64,000 bases of DNA from Dermatophagoides farinae (lineage: Eukaryota; Arthropoda; Arachnida; Sarcoptiformes; Pyroglyphidae): assembly GCF_024713945.1 (NCBI RefSeq), contig NC_134679.1, positions 2,051,001 to 2,115,000 of the forward strand. The letters run 5' to 3'. Position numbers and translations under genes: made by a program. Shown piece by piece: positions 42,107 through 55,917 of this stretch; the stretch's first letter is position 1; each line of letters starts with the position of its first letter. The notes under the pieces were generated by a model. That model did not search any database, was not told the DNA's origin, and saw nothing but the letters and a program-made list of their open reading frames with translations.

Positions 42107-43660
42107 TCATTTAAATTGTTCTATATCAAATCTGGAAAAATCATTTTCCAACAATCGATAGAAATCTGGATTCTGTTGAAAAATCTTTCGAAACGGAAAC
42201 TGATATTGTTGACATAATTGATGATCTCGACGGTCACTCCATCCACCATTGTTTTTAATCCGTTTTCTATATGGACTGGAATGTTTTTCGATTCGAACTA
42301 CGTCGATAAATTGATATTCATGATTTTGTGCAAAAAAATTTTTCAATTTATTTGCCTCATAATTTTCATCACAATGTTTCTGTTTATGGTGTAGGCCGCC
42401 ACAAGTTCCCGTATGAAATACTCTTTTAGATAATAATAATAAAAACATAATGAATTAGATTTTCATCAGATATTTTTAAAATTATTCTTATAAAATACCT
42501 TGGAACGACTGTGACTAGAGTACAAAGTTTTTGTTTCAAACATTCATTGATTATAAACTGTAGTGACCAATCCCAATTGTAATCATCAAACGTACAAAAT
42601 GCAAATTGACAAGATTTTATACGTGACCAAAGTGCACGATCAATGGTGAATGCCATATTGTGTTTACTTGAAAACCAATTTGTTAGATTTAATTTTTTCA
42701 TTTCAGCTTGTACATTGTTAATCGGTTTTTGCACATTGAATTCATAATTGCCCATGGTCAAAATATCAACAACGGTATCTGATTCTTTAAGATCTCTAAC
42801 GGTGTTTAAGAAAAGACGATATGTTATTGGAACAATAATAATCAAAAATTTTTTTTTTGCTTTACTTTTGTGATAATTTCATCAATTTCCAATGATGAAT
42901 TAAATCTGGACTAACATAATGATCTTCTTCGATGAATAGAAAATCACCATGATGATTTCGTGTTTGTGGTAAATGTTCCATAACATACCAAAGTTTCCAC
43001 CACCAATGATGTTTAGTCTGTGTGATTTTGGCTTCACGATAATGTCCATAACTATCGGGTTGGCCGGCATTGACACAATTTATTTCCAAAGCTCTGTTTT
43101 AAAAAAATATTTTTTAAATTTAATTTCGTACATAAACAAAAATCATACTTTTTCTTTCCTATATCACGGGGACAGTCATCGACTGATTGACCTGGAAATG
43201 TATTATACCAGATTTGTGTGGAAAATGGGAAGAAAATTTGTTTAATTTTGGCAAAACCAATCCTTCTGATTGAATTATTAATCTGTTCATCAATTACATC
43301 ATGGCTGAATATGATCAAAGTTTCTTCAATTGATTTCACTTTCGAAAGTGAATCTATTAAATTTTGTAGATATTTTAAACGTTGATGAACTTGAACAACA
43401 ATAACCAAATTATCATCAGTCAATGGTGAGAATCTGTGTTCATTCGTTACATTATATTGTTTATCATTTGATTGAATAACATTGATTAAAAGATCAAAAT
43501 TGAACAATTTTTCTGCACTGGAATTTGATTTTCGTTCCGAATGTTTTAAATTTTCATAATTCATTGGCACATGAGATGGTAAATAGATCCATACCAGAAT
43601 CACACAAACCATTAGGCCAATGAATCGAAGAAATAATTTTCTTCGTATCATGATGGTCAT
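42107..43660 (-). CDS. Mgat2: MGAT2, N-acetylglucosaminyltransferase II
   Basis: Golgi enzyme that adds GlcNAc to the alpha-1,6 mannose arm, converting hybrid to complex N-glycans. Four exons: 43660-43149, 43093-42866, 42795-42499, 42422-42107 (450 aa, close to the 447 aa of human MGAT2). A type II signal anchor sits at about residues 9-26 (FIGLMVCVILVWIYL). Family motifs are VIVVQVHQRLKYLQNLIDSL, FSHDVID, DCPRDIGKK, GHYREAKITQTKHHWWWKL, the metal-binding EEDHYVSPD, FCTFDDYNWDW, HTGTCGGLHHK and NGGWSDRRDHQLC. Intron joins restore KK|KA, QK|D and PR|V exactly. Divergent from PEBP, with about 300 bp between the start codons. The human coding sequence is intronless; here it is split three times. 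Confidence 0.95.
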
Positions 43661-43963
43661 TTAATAATCATTTTATTGTTGATTCAATTATCGTCATATA
43701 ATTTTTTATTATTTACTCAAAATTTTACAAATTACATTTGGCTTTTTTCACAATTCATTATTTTTGTGAATGGAACCGAGAAAAAAAATCTGCGCATTTA
43801 TATAAAAAGGCACATTGAAAAGCTTTCTCTCTTTTATTCAATTGCTTCGGTCGTCAGGATTTTAATCGTTCACTCCAGTACCCAAATAAATAACATTTTT
43901 AAGTGATCAATTTACCTATCTCACACATACTTTCTTTACGAATTATAACAATAAAGATCACTA
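43661..43963. promoter_or_regulatory. Shared divergent upstream region of MGAT2 and PEBP
   Basis: 303 bp separate the two opposite start codons, so promoter elements and both 5' UTRs must be packed here. An in-frame TAA at 43952-43954 shows the PEBP frame does not extend upstream. No clear core motif was identified. Confidence 0.5.
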
Positions 43964-45220
43964 ATGCTTGCCACTCGTTTATTACCCTGGGTCATACGGA
44001 CATCGACCATTGCTTGTGTTGCCAAAATTAGTCCCATTTTGGTCCAAACTATTCCTTCAACATTTGCTGTTTTGTAAGTATTTTTTTTTATTTGTCTATT
44101 TTAAGTGTTCTAGAATAGATAATTATCGTCATTTCTATCTTGTCCATGAAAGAATCTTTACCATTTATTTAAATTTTAAAAAAAGAAATTTCAATAAATT
44201 GTCGATAGCAGTGTAAGCATTTAATCGATAGGTCATTTGAGAAAAATCGATTGTTTTTTTGTGGGTGTGGGTAATAAACATTATCATCAACAACATCATC
44301 ATCAATACTCCATTAATACACACGTTATTGTTATTTGTTTGCAATTTTATTTTTTTTCGGCAAATTTTTGATTGATATATCAATCGACATTGTTGTTGCC
44401 ATTGACAATTTGCACGTACACACACAAATTAGATATACTTTTGCTCATAAAAATCGTCGACTAATTGATTTCCATTCATTTTCTCATTACACACAGTAAT
44501 AATCAAACACAACAATTCAGAAATATTAGCGAAGTTGCATTACGTCGAACCATGGAACAGCATCAAGTTGTTAAAGATGTCATCGACACTGTACCATTAC
44601 ATGTGGCCGAGGTTTGTTTTGAATTATTCAATTTGATGAAACTTTCAACTATATTTAATCAATTAGGTTAAATTTAACTCGGGCGTCGAAATGAAATTGG
44701 GTAATGAGCTGACACCGACTCAAGTACAGAATGTGCCCGTATCGGTTAAATGGCCGGCTGAACCTGACACACTTTACACTGTTTGTATGACCGATCCTGA
44801 TGCTCCAAGTCGTCAACAACCTAAATACCGCGAATGGCATCATTGGCTGGTTGTCAATGTACCGGGCAATGATATTGGCAAAGGTGAAATACTTTCAGAA
44901 TACGTTGGTTCAGGTCCACCGAAAGGTACTGGTTTGCATCGTTATGTATTGGTTATTTACAAACAACCGGGTAAAATTACACCCGATGAAAAGCGTTTGA
45001 CAAATCGAAGTGGGGAAGGACGTGCTAACGTAAGTGTATTAAACGAATAATATAAATTCTTCATCTCCTATTTAACATCGTTCTTATTTTTTTTTAACAG
45101 TTCAAGATTCGTGAATTCGCCAAAAAATACAATTTAGGCGAACCGGTTGCTGGTAATTTCTATCAAGCTGAATGGGATGATTATGTACCGAAATTGTATG
45201 AACAATTGAGTGGCGAATAA
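43964..45220 (+). CDS. Phosphatidylethanolamine-binding protein (PEBP/RKIP family)
   Basis: Small lipid/nucleotide-binding protein of the PEBP family. Exons: 43964-44073, 44497-44611, 44667-45029, 45101-45220 (235 aa), all joins in phase. Core motifs: [20 protein letters not shown], the ligand-site [30 protein letters not shown] and the C-terminal [17 protein letters not shown]. The first ~55 residues ([20 protein letters not shown]...) are not part of the fold. They are basic and hydrophobic, free of acidic residues at first, like a mitochondrial or secretory leader. A second ATG at 44552 ([10 protein letters not shown]) would give the usual cytosolic-size protein of 180 aa. Which start is used is unknown. 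Confidence 0.95.
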
Positions 45221-45685
45221 CTTCAATAATTTTTAATCGATTTACACGATTTATAATGGTGGTGTGTTTACGTAAAAATTTTATTTTCTCGATTGAACAA
45301 AAATATCGATTATTAATTTACGATTTTTTTTCCAAAATATTAAATATTAAACACATATTAATTAATGTTGATGTGAATGGGAAAAATATGTGAAAAAAAT
45401 TTTTTTTTCTTTGTATTTGTGTTAAACATTGAATGTGAATTTTTGTGTTAATGGTGAGTAAAAATATTAAAAGGGAGAGATAGATTCAATGATGATTATT
45501 TATCTTAACTGATAACTTATTAATATGATACAAAATATCTGATGAGTCAAATGTTTTTGATGATCAAAAAAAAAAAAAAAAAAAAAGAAATGCAAAATGA
45601 ATGAATGATTATTTGTCAACATTGTGTGTGTGATGATGATGATTGAAAAAACGATTCAATATTCATGATTCTCTATTAAAAATGA
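45221..45685. other. Convergent 3' ends of PEBP and the NSD gene
   Basis: 465 bp between the two stop codons, holding both 3' UTRs. It includes an A22 run at about 45567-45588 and several AATAAA-like strings. No gene seen. Confidence 0.6.
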
Positions 45686-48600
45686 TTATTCTGGAACACC
45701 ATTTATCATTTCAACATCATCTCCATCGTTATCAATAAATTCATTTTCAACGATAAGGCCACCTTCAACATCACTAATACGATGATCGCCACAAAGAAAT
45801 TGATTATCAGGAAGTTGAAGATTCTGTTAAAATTATAAATTTAACAAAACACAAAGGATTAGAATCGTATTGATTATAAAACAAATTATATATAAAAAAA
45901 ATGTAGAAAAAATCATTCAAATAAAAGGAAATTTTTAGGGAAAATAAAAGGATAGAGTAAAAACAGAAAAATCAATGAAATAAAATCTTACATCTGTCAT
46001 AGTGGAAGCATGCTGTTTGCAAAGTGAATTAGGACAAACGGAACAGAATAGAAAAGCAGGCTCATTACAAGAATTATCGGGTAGTTGGCTTTTCATGCAG
46101 ATGTGCCGTGGACAGATCCAGTTATTCGGGTCAAGACCGACACCAATATCAGCATCAGTACTGCCAATCAGATCAGATTTATCAGATTTGTTCAGACATT
46201 TTAAATGATAAGTTTTGGTGCAGTTTGATTCACGATGGTTACAATGAATGATAGGACTCGGATCATCCGAATCGGCATTTTCACCACATTTAAAACAGAC
46301 ATTTTCATGCACCACTCCTAATGTTTGTTCATCGCCAGATGCATCGGCCTTCGAATATTGATCATTTGATTCATTCATTTCTTGCTTACTCTTGTTTCCA
46401 TTGTTATTATTCGTTGATTTTGTCCCATTGCCATTTTTGGATTTAGACACCACAGTAGTAGATGATGAAGATGATCCATTGGTAATTCGTTTGCCATTTT
46501 TGTTAACGTTTGAACCGTTGCCATTTCCATTTGGACGGCTACCGCCAATAAACCCTGTACAGTTGTCTGAGCCACATTTACATTCCATTTGTTCAAAGCC
46601 ATAACAATCAAGATTATAATTGAATGTTAATTCGGTTCCTAGAAAAAAAACGGTAATCAGAATTTAATTCAACCTGAACTATTAATTCATACCTGCAGGA
46701 ATGTCTTTCAATGCAAATATTCCACAACGAGTGGCGCCATTGACCATCCATTTTTGGGTAACACAATTCGGATCACACGAATGATTCATGAAACGAGCCA
46801 GATTTCCTTTCGGTCCGGCATCAATGATATTAACTCTGTCCAATGTAAGGTAGTAGAAATTTTTGTTTGTCTTTGTTTCCAAACGTCGACGACATTCTTT
46901 TTCGTCAATAACTTCACCACAATATTCAATGACAAAACGATCCTTTTCAACATCTTCCAATGTTCTAAGGCCCCATCCGGCACTCGCTGTTCGAAAAGGC
47001 TTACATTTTACATATTCTAATTTACGAAATCGTTGATTTTGGCATTTTTCACCGGTCGGGCATTTTTTCGGGTCACATTCGATCAAGCTTATTCGATTCA
47101 AACAATTGTGGCTATCACCACAGGGATTTTCCGGTTTACAATCACAAACATGATAATTTGATTCACTATTATTATTATTGTGACTTTTCGATACATAACG
47201 GTTTGTCTGTTCAAAACAAATTATAATTAGATTAGATTTGAACCTATGAATCCTGAGCAAAAATAATTACCCAAATGTGTTGGTATGGAGGAGGTTTGTT
47301 AGCTATCTGAGAAAGATTTTTGGCCACTTTATCTTTTTTCCATTTTTCAAATTCTTCAGATGCCTCTCTAATCGCTATTTGAAAATGATTACGATTAATG
47401 TCAACTTGATCTATCTATCTAACATGACATTAAACTTACCTATATTGAATGACTTGATAAGTTTACTGCTATTTTTACTGACCGAATTTGAGGTAAGAAG
47501 TTTATTATCGTCTTCCATATAAAGAAATGTACGGCCTTTGTTCACCCAATAATAGTCATGTGAACCGTAAAAATAAACAGGAAATTCACAATCACTATGT
47601 TTGATGTTCGAAACGTTATCTGGTAGCTGATTTGGATGAACAATTCGACCGGGCCACCAACGATATTGGCCCAGTTTAACCCATACGATTTCACCATAAT
47701 GTATGTGTTTATGAACCAAACAATTTTGACAATAGAAATTTTTTTCATGATCAAATTTATATTCAAGGCATTCTTCATGAAATGCGGCCGGACATCGTTC
47801 ACAACAAATTAAATTGCCAACTATTTGATTAAATGAAAATAAAACCAGAAATAGTAGAAAACGTTTGATAAAAACAAAACTAATACCAACCTTTAATACA
47901 GGCCATACAATAGTTGACATTAATATGACGATTATTACGATTCGTATTAAAATCTTCATAATGGTCTTGACAAATTATATGAGAATCTGGTAATTGCATC
48001 GTACCAGCACCTATACAAATCTCGTTGGCGTGATATGCAACCGGACAAAGGATACATTTCATTAATTTTCGATTACTATGACGATATTCATCATCATCCA
48101 AAGTCAATAAATGACATGTTATGCAACTATGTAATGGACATACGAATGAATTCGATTGTTCATTCACACGAATCGGATAGTAATGCTCCAGACAGGATAA
48201 ATGATAATATTTTTTACAACGTTTATCTTCACATTTTTGCGTATCCAAATCATCTGGATTTTTGCAAGCAAAACATCTGTATTTACCTATTCGTCAATAG
48301 AGAACGAAAAGATTTTAAATATAGTAGATTGGTGTTCGAAAATAAAATAATAAGAAAATATTGAAGAAAATACAAGATATTTACCCATTTGACATTCATC
48401 ACAAATGTAATCGCCATCATCCAAAGCAATCATTCGTATATATTTATTACATTTAAGATGAAACATTCGTTCACAATCACCTTTACATGTGACCAATTTA
48501 TCATCTTTTTTTACTTCTTCACCACAATGATGACAATAACGTCTTATTAGTTTAATCTTTTTCGGTTTTTCGCTAGTATCGCTTTGTGTACTATCATCTT

Positions 48601-50683
48601 CCTCAACATGATCGAATTCAAAACACAATCTTTTTTCGATGGAAGAATTTGATTCGGATAATTTTGATAAACTAATTGTAGTTGATTTTTTTTTCTCAGA
48701 AGTGGAAGATTTTGATATATTTAAATTCTGTGTGGTAGATTTTCGTTTTTTGTTTGTAGAACTAGTTGAATTTTCATCATTTGATTTAGACAAAGATTTT
48801 GTTTTCATTTGTTCGGAATCATTTTGTTGGCTTTCATTGAGATCAGATTGTTTTTTATTGTTGCGTGATTTACGACCAGGAGTTTTTTTCATAGTTTTGA
48901 CCGGACCGGGCTTTGTATCGTCACCATTGTCAACAATTGAACTTTTATCATTATTTTCAATATTATCATTATCATCATTTTTGGTAATTTCTTCCTCATT
49001 ATCCAAGTCTTCAGTCGAATGGTCTTGATTTTTAATTTTATCAAATAATTTTTCCGATTTACGTGATTTTGTACGTCGAGATTTCATTTTAACACTGGTC
49101 ATGGCAGATTTTTGATCATTATTAAATTGTTCACCACTTTGATCATCATTAAAACCAAATCCATTGCGATCAGAATCGCTATCATTGTAATCATAGTCAG
49201 AATCATCATCGTTAAAATAATCATCATCAAAATTCGAACGTTTCGAGACCAACATGTTTGATTCATCTTCATAGATAGCTTTTCGTTCTACATAAATTGA
49301 ACGAATTGCTTCATCTAATCCAGACCATTTTTCTTTTAGTTTTTTAATCACTTCCGATTTGCTAAGGTCTGAATTATTTTCAATCTCTTCTTCAAGATGA
49401 CGTTTTAGGTAGACATTAAAATCACCTTTTGGTAGTCGTTTTCGGAATACAAATCCAGTGGGTAATGTACTATCACCAAATGCATCATCATCGTCAAATG
49501 CATAGACATCTTCATTGCTTTTTTTTCCAGAATTTTGTTGCGAAACTTTTTTTGACGATGATGGCGTAGCTCTTTGTTGATGTTGTGATCGATTCGATAT
49601 CTGTAAATCAGATTGCCTTACGTAATTGAAATTCAATAATTCAAGACGATCTTCGCGATTTAAATCCATTGCTTCTTCAGCCTCCGAAATGGATTCATTC
49701 CATTTTTTGAGCAATGATCCACGGACAATATATTTTTGTTCAGATTTTGCACGTTTCTTTTTATCCAAATCTTTCAATTCATCTTCAATTTTATCGCGAA
49801 ATTGTTGATATCCTTCGAAAGGAATAATATTGCTTTCATTTATATAGCCACGTGAAGGTTCCGGTCCAAAATATTGAACATGATATTCAGTTTTGAATGT
49901 GGTTCCTAATTATGTTGTACAAGTAAAAATAATTAATAGAAAACAAATTAAGCTTGATAAAAAAAAATACGAACGTGAAACACGGTTATGACTGCCAGTA
50001 CATGGATCAACAGTGACCATACATGGCCACCATGGATAGCCTTGCATTTTAGCCCAAATAAGATCACCGACCGATATACATCCATCTTTTGGTGGAACAC
50101 TAATCAATTTTTGACGATCATAAATATATTTCGGATTATCGTTCAACACTATGGTTTTTGCTTCCAAACTAATCGGAATGAATTCATATTTAGGCAATTT
50201 GGATGATGGTGAATCAGTTGATGATAATGATTTTCGTTTTCTTCCTCTTTTATCAGATGGTGTTGTTGATGATGCTTCTTGTTTCATTGTGGAAGCCATA
50301 CTTTCGTTATTACTATTCGCTGTTGTTGAAGCTCGTAAACTTCGTCTTGTTATCAACTCATTATCATTGTTATCGTCATCGGCCATTTCTACATCATTAT
50401 CACCGTCATCATCATTAATATTTTTTACATCTTGATTTGATTCTTCTTTTTTAATCTCTTCGGCTTGTTGTTCATTTTCATCAGCTAAATTATCTTCATC
50501 ATTACATTCTGAATTATCATCATCATCCTTCATTGTTGAATCAACATGATCTTCACTAATTTTCATATCTGTTTTTGTTGTTGTTGATGATGATGATGAT
50601 GATTGTTCCACATTCAAATTATTATTGATAATTTCTGTTGATTGTTCTTTATCATTTGTTTTGGAGGAATCCATTATGTCCAA
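45686..50683 (-). CDS. NSD: NSD-family H3K36 methyltransferase (PWWP-PHD-AWS-SET)
   Basis: Chromatin enzyme of the NSD1-3/Mes-4 family. Eight exons: 50683-49975, 49905-48385, 48286-47891, 47820-47440, 47374-47271, 47206-46693, 46638-45992, 45823-45686 (4410 nt, 1469 aa). Order: acidic, Ser-rich N-terminus; PWWP1 ([19 protein letters not shown], about 204); a charged HMG-box-like segment ([13 protein letters not shown]...[10 protein letters not shown]); PHD fingers ([37 protein letters not shown]); PWWP2 ([19 protein letters not shown]); linker [12 protein letters not shown] cysteines ([10 protein letters not shown]); SET ([34 protein letters not shown]); post-[17 protein letters not shown]; then a Gly/Asn/Ser-rich stretch and a C-terminal PHD-like finger. 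A second ATG lies three codons in. The first donor (C|GTTCGT) is weak and is the least certain border. Confidence 0.94.
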
Positions 50684-52083
50684 GAATAAATATCATTCAA
50701 GTTGATCATTGAACGAGTGACGAAAAAAAAAATCGACGATACGGAATAATAAAACAAGGCCACTTTTTTACAATACTATATTTACAACAAAAAAAAAATA
50801 AGATAAGTCGTCAAGTTTGATAAGAATCACATGCACGAATTTTATATGTGAATAAGACATAGATTTTATATATCATTCAAAGAATAAAAATTGCCATGAT
50901 GATGATGATGATGATAGTGGTTAAAATTTAATCAACATCAACATAAACACACAAATTTTAAAAAAAAGTCAATCTTATTTGGTTCACTAAATAAAAAAAA
51001 ACATCATTGATTAGGCAGCCATGATGATGATGATGATGTTAAATGAGTGTTTGTGTGTGTATGTGTATATGTGTGATCTATACTCTTTTACTCAATTCAC
51101 ATTTTGTATATCGAAGTTCATCATCGTCATCAAAGCAGACACACACACACACACTAATACCACCACATACACAAAAAGAGGAATATATGGAAAGAAGAGT
51201 TTTCCTCACGTAATATACTATTTATGTGATGATAATATCGCGCGAAAATAAATGTTTATGCCGCTAATAACGGCCACAAACCATAAATAAAAAAAAAATC
51301 ATTAAAATATCAATGAAAATAAAATTTCTCAATCACTCACTTTATATATTAATTATTATATTATATCAGAATTATAGAATTTCAATGAGATTGAAGATAA
51401 GAAAAATGAATGTTTAATTCAATTTTCAATTCATTAAACTACCACAAACACTTGTAATAATAAATAGAAATTAATCAAAAACAGTTAAATAAATTCCAGA
51501 ATATGATGAAAACCCAAGAAACTTTTGCTCAAGAGTGAAGAATGAGAAGAAAAAAAAACGCCGCGCACTTTTCAGCCACGCCACCACCACTACCGCCAAA
51601 CACATACATTTATATGATGAAAAAAATAAATGAACACAAAACAATCTGGAGAAATTTTTTTTTTTTTTGCTGGAAAAGTCGGTTGAATGATTGTTTGATT
51701 CAAGTGTGGTTTATAAATGCATGCATGCATGTAGTGTTGTCCACCCACTATGGATATAAGTGTGTGTTTGTGTATATTGTGGGTATTTTGTATGCCGAAA
51801 TGAGTTTGAGCTCACAGAGTCCAAAAATTTCGTCATAAAATGATCCCACTACAAATGTCCAGTTTATACGTTGTTGGTATTTTTATCATTTTCATCCATT
51901 TTTTTGGATATTTCCAATGTCGTTGCAACAGGTTAAATAATGTCAATGTATGTGTGTGTATGATACTTTTTGTTCGATTCATAGATTGAAAGTTTGTTTT
52001 TTTTTTGTATTTTTTTTTGCTTAAAATTGATTTTTTTTCACGTTGAAATTCCTATTCATCATTCGGATTTCGGAAATCAAATA
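50684..52083. other. Divergent upstream region of NSD gene and SMIM8
   Basis: 1.4 kb between the two start codons, with (ATG)n runs near 50898 and 51020 and a short (AC)n at 51140. A short hydrophobic frame starting at 51839 (MIPLQMSSLYVVGIFIIF) has no recognisable family and is not called as a gene. Confidence 0.55.
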
Positions 52084-52463
52084 ATGGCAGATCCACAATC
52101 GAATAGACCGAATACTAACAATCGATTTCGACCCGATTCGACTGCTTTTTTTCGTGCCGCTAATTTTGAATTGTTTGTCAAACCGGTAAATTTTTACATT
52201 CTTGATGTTTTGGATTTTAATTTAAAAAATGTTTTTCTTTATTTTTTTTTACAATCAAACGAAAACAATAAAAACGAAACCATTCGAAACGAAACAAAGA
52301 ATAAATATGTAATGAGCATTGGTGTAATATCATTCTCACTATGCATATTCTATTTTTATCAATGGAATCGTCAGGTACGACAACAATCAATAACAACATC
52401 GACATATGTAGCCATTAATGAGGATAATACCGAAACGATTCGTTCAAGAAAATCTCGATGGGA

Positions 52464-52467
<4 letters not shown>
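52084..52467 (+). CDS. Smim8: SMIM8, small integral membrane protein 8
   Basis: Small one-pass membrane protein of unknown function, conserved in animals. Exons 52084-52185 and 52300-52467 give 89 aa. Conserved parts are FFRAANFELFVKP|NKYVMSIGV at the junction, a membrane segment (IGVISFSLCIFYFYQW) and the C-terminal RSRKSRWD (human ends RRKTSKWD). The intron (114 nt) is a multiple of three with no stop, so an unspliced message would insert 38 residues. The homologous KPNK join favours splicing. The stop codon overlaps the TEX261 stop on the other strand. Confidence 0.92.
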
Positions 52468-53383
<916 letters not shown>

Positions 53384-53634
53384 TTTGAAAGGTTATTTTA
53401 TTAATTTTTTTCTAAATTGAAAATGATTAAAAAAGTTTGACAAAAATCATCTTTATTTTGACCAAAAAAAATTCAGTTGAATTTCAATTCAATATCACAA
53501 TTTGATGATGATCAAAACAACAATAGGTCTGTTTCGACATCATGCAAGTGTGGAAATAGATGAATCATATATTCCAATCCAATTAAAATTAATTTGAGTG
53601 AATCTATTCGATTTTCGCGTCATAGAATCACCGA

Positions 53635-54442
53635 TCACCGATAAAGTTTATGATCTTCAATGTATTCAATGATAGAATCATCGGTTAGATAACGAATACT
53701 TTCATTTTTGGCAATTGCATCACTGTCGAATGGAAAAGAATTGTTTAAAATTTATTCAAATTTGATCTTTTCTTACCGGATATAAGACGAACTAACAGCA
53801 TTCGGTACTTTCTGCTCAATGATATGGATATTTGATTCATATTTGAGTAATAGATGTGATTTTGATGAATTACGTAATGTTTTCCATGGATCAGAACTAT
53901 CGCGTACAATGACTAAAAGTCCATAATCTTGAATGATTGTTTCGATATCATTATCATGCCAAAGATTTGGTACATTAAACGAATCAAACATATCTGAACC
54001 ACAAATTAACATTAATCGAATCGTTTCATTATTATCTTTATTCAACATTTGATGATGATGTCGGATAACATCTAATGTTCGACACCAATGATCCTGTCGA
54101 CATTCCCATTCATCTAAACGTAACCAACTGGTTCGACCGAATAATGTTTTCATCAATGCTATTCGTATCATTTCGATACGATGTTTGGCTGGTGCCAGAT
54201 ATTTTTTCGTTTCATATCGATCATTAACCGGTGATATTATTCCGCCGACAATTTCATAGGTACCTTTTTTAATTAAAAAATCTCTAGCAAGTTCTACGTA
54301 AAAGAAAACAGCAATTATTGAATAAATGAATGTAATTGTGAACTTTATTAAAAAAAACCATACCAAACATTCTAAGATGCATAAATGTCAATGGATTATA
54401 TGAACCACAGCCAAGAATCATAACCTTTTCAAGTTTAGACAT
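53635..54442 (-). CDS. Nmnat: Nicotinamide mononucleotide adenylyltransferase
   Basis: Makes NAD from NMN and ATP. Exons 54442-54364, 54293-53777, 53722-53635 encode 227 aa. The nucleotidyltransferase signature is GSYNPLTFMHLRMFELARD (G-x-F/Y-x-P-x-T-x-x-H). It is followed by GGIISPVNDRY, KHRIEMI, the LICGSDMFDSF segment, and SSSYIRDAI with SIRYL, the second nucleotide-binding motif. The protein is shorter than the human enzymes, with little linker between the catalytic halves, so it resembles a compact NMNAT1/3-like form. Divergent from ARL3 across about 590 bp. Confidence 0.95.
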
Positions 54443-54895
54443 TTTGTTGGGTCAAAAAATTTTCCAAAATTAAAAAAAAATCAAAACAATAAAAAAAACT
54501 ATCATGTGTGTAATAATTGGGAATTTTTTTTTATTAAACAACAATGTCAAAAATCCATTAAAAGATGTCGCCATAGTTTTATTTGCAAAAAAAAAAAATT
54601 CAAAAAACAAAAATTCGAATCCATCAATTTTTCACCTTGGACTTCTAATGAATTAAAAAATGAAAAACAAATCGATTTTACTAAATGATTTTTATCAGTA
54701 TGAAAAAAAAATTCCTTAACCTTTTTGTTTTGCTGAATTTACCAAATAAAAATCTACTGAAAATTTATCTTGTGCACACACACACACACACACGCACACA
54801 ATATAAGTATTCACATATGGTTACCGTTGACAACCGAAGAATTTATTATTGATTTTCATCTTGAAACAAACAACAAGAACCATGACAATAACAAT

Positions 54896-54926
<31 letters not shown>

Positions 54927-55033
54927 AATTCACATATAGATATGATCTATCTATCTTTTGACAGTGAGTGTGGAACAAATAAAAAAAAATACTCATACAT
55001 CATCACCGAATTCAGATCAAATAGGAAAAAATA
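54443..55033. promoter_or_regulatory. Shared upstream region of NMNAT and ARL3
   Basis: 591 bp between opposite start codons. It contains (AC)n near 54773-54799 and (AAC)n near 54890-54922, otherwise AT-rich. It presumably holds both promoters; no specific site recognised. Confidence 0.5.
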
Positions 55034-55917
55034 ATGGTAATTATCCATTTCAAATTATGTAATTATCATGTGATTAAAATTTTTATTCATTCGTTTAAAA
55101 AGGGTCTACTTTCATTGTTGAAAAAATTCAAATCAACATCGAATCCTGAATTAAGAATTTTATTACTTGGTTTAGATAATGTGAGTTTTGGTTTGTTTGT
55201 TTGTTTTACTTATATTGGTTGATGCATTTTCCATCATCGAAATTTTATTTAAATTAAGGCTGGAAAAACGACCATATTAAAAAAATTGGCGTCCGAAGAT
55301 GTTACCCATATAACACCAACACAGGGTTTTAATATCAAAAGTGTACAATCACCAGGATTCAAATTGAATGTTTGGGATATTGGTGGCCAACGTAAGATAC
55401 GACCATATTGGCGAAATTATTTTGAAAATACCGATGTTCTGGTGTGTTTATTTTATCATGATATAATGAAATCATTTTCATCCAATCTTTCATTTAAATA
55501 CAGATATACGTTATTGATAGTGCAGATAAAAAAAGATTTGCCGAAACATCGGTCGAATTGAATGAATTATTGAATGAAGAAAAACTAATGGGTGTTCCAT
55601 TATTGGTATATGCAAATAAACAAGATTTGATCAATGCTGTTAGTGCTAGTGAATTAGCCGAAGAATTACATTTGATTGCCATAAGAGATCGTCCATGGCA
55701 AATTCAGGCATGTTCCGGTACATCAGGTGAAGGTCTTAAAGTAAGTATATATAATATAAGAGGAAAAATATTTTTCACTAAATAATAATAATATATATAA
55801 TAATAATAATAATTCTAAATAATCAAATCGATAAAGGATGGAATCGATTGGATCTGTAAGAATATAAATATGAAAACATCAAAATCATCTTCCGCATCAT
55901 CATCAGTATCCAAATGA
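55034..55917 (+). CDS. Arl3: ARL3, ADP-ribosylation factor-like GTPase 3
   Basis: Small GTPase that releases lipidated cargo into cilia. Exons 55034-55036 (the ATG alone), 55103-55180, 55259-55441, 55504-55740, 55837-55917; 193 aa. Motifs: Gly2 and N-terminal helix [12 protein letters not shown]-loop GLDN|AGKTT; switch [56 protein letters not shown]. The human protein is 182 aa; the difference is a Ser-rich tail here ([14 protein letters not shown]). The first intron falls directly after the start codon, so the second exon begins with the functionally required Gly2. Confidence 0.95.

Noticed and set aside
51839-51973. Short hydrophobic frame starting MIPLQMSSLYVVG
   Set aside because: No family recognised and no splice or expression support. 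It lies in the SMIM8/NSD upstream region and ends in repeat sequence.
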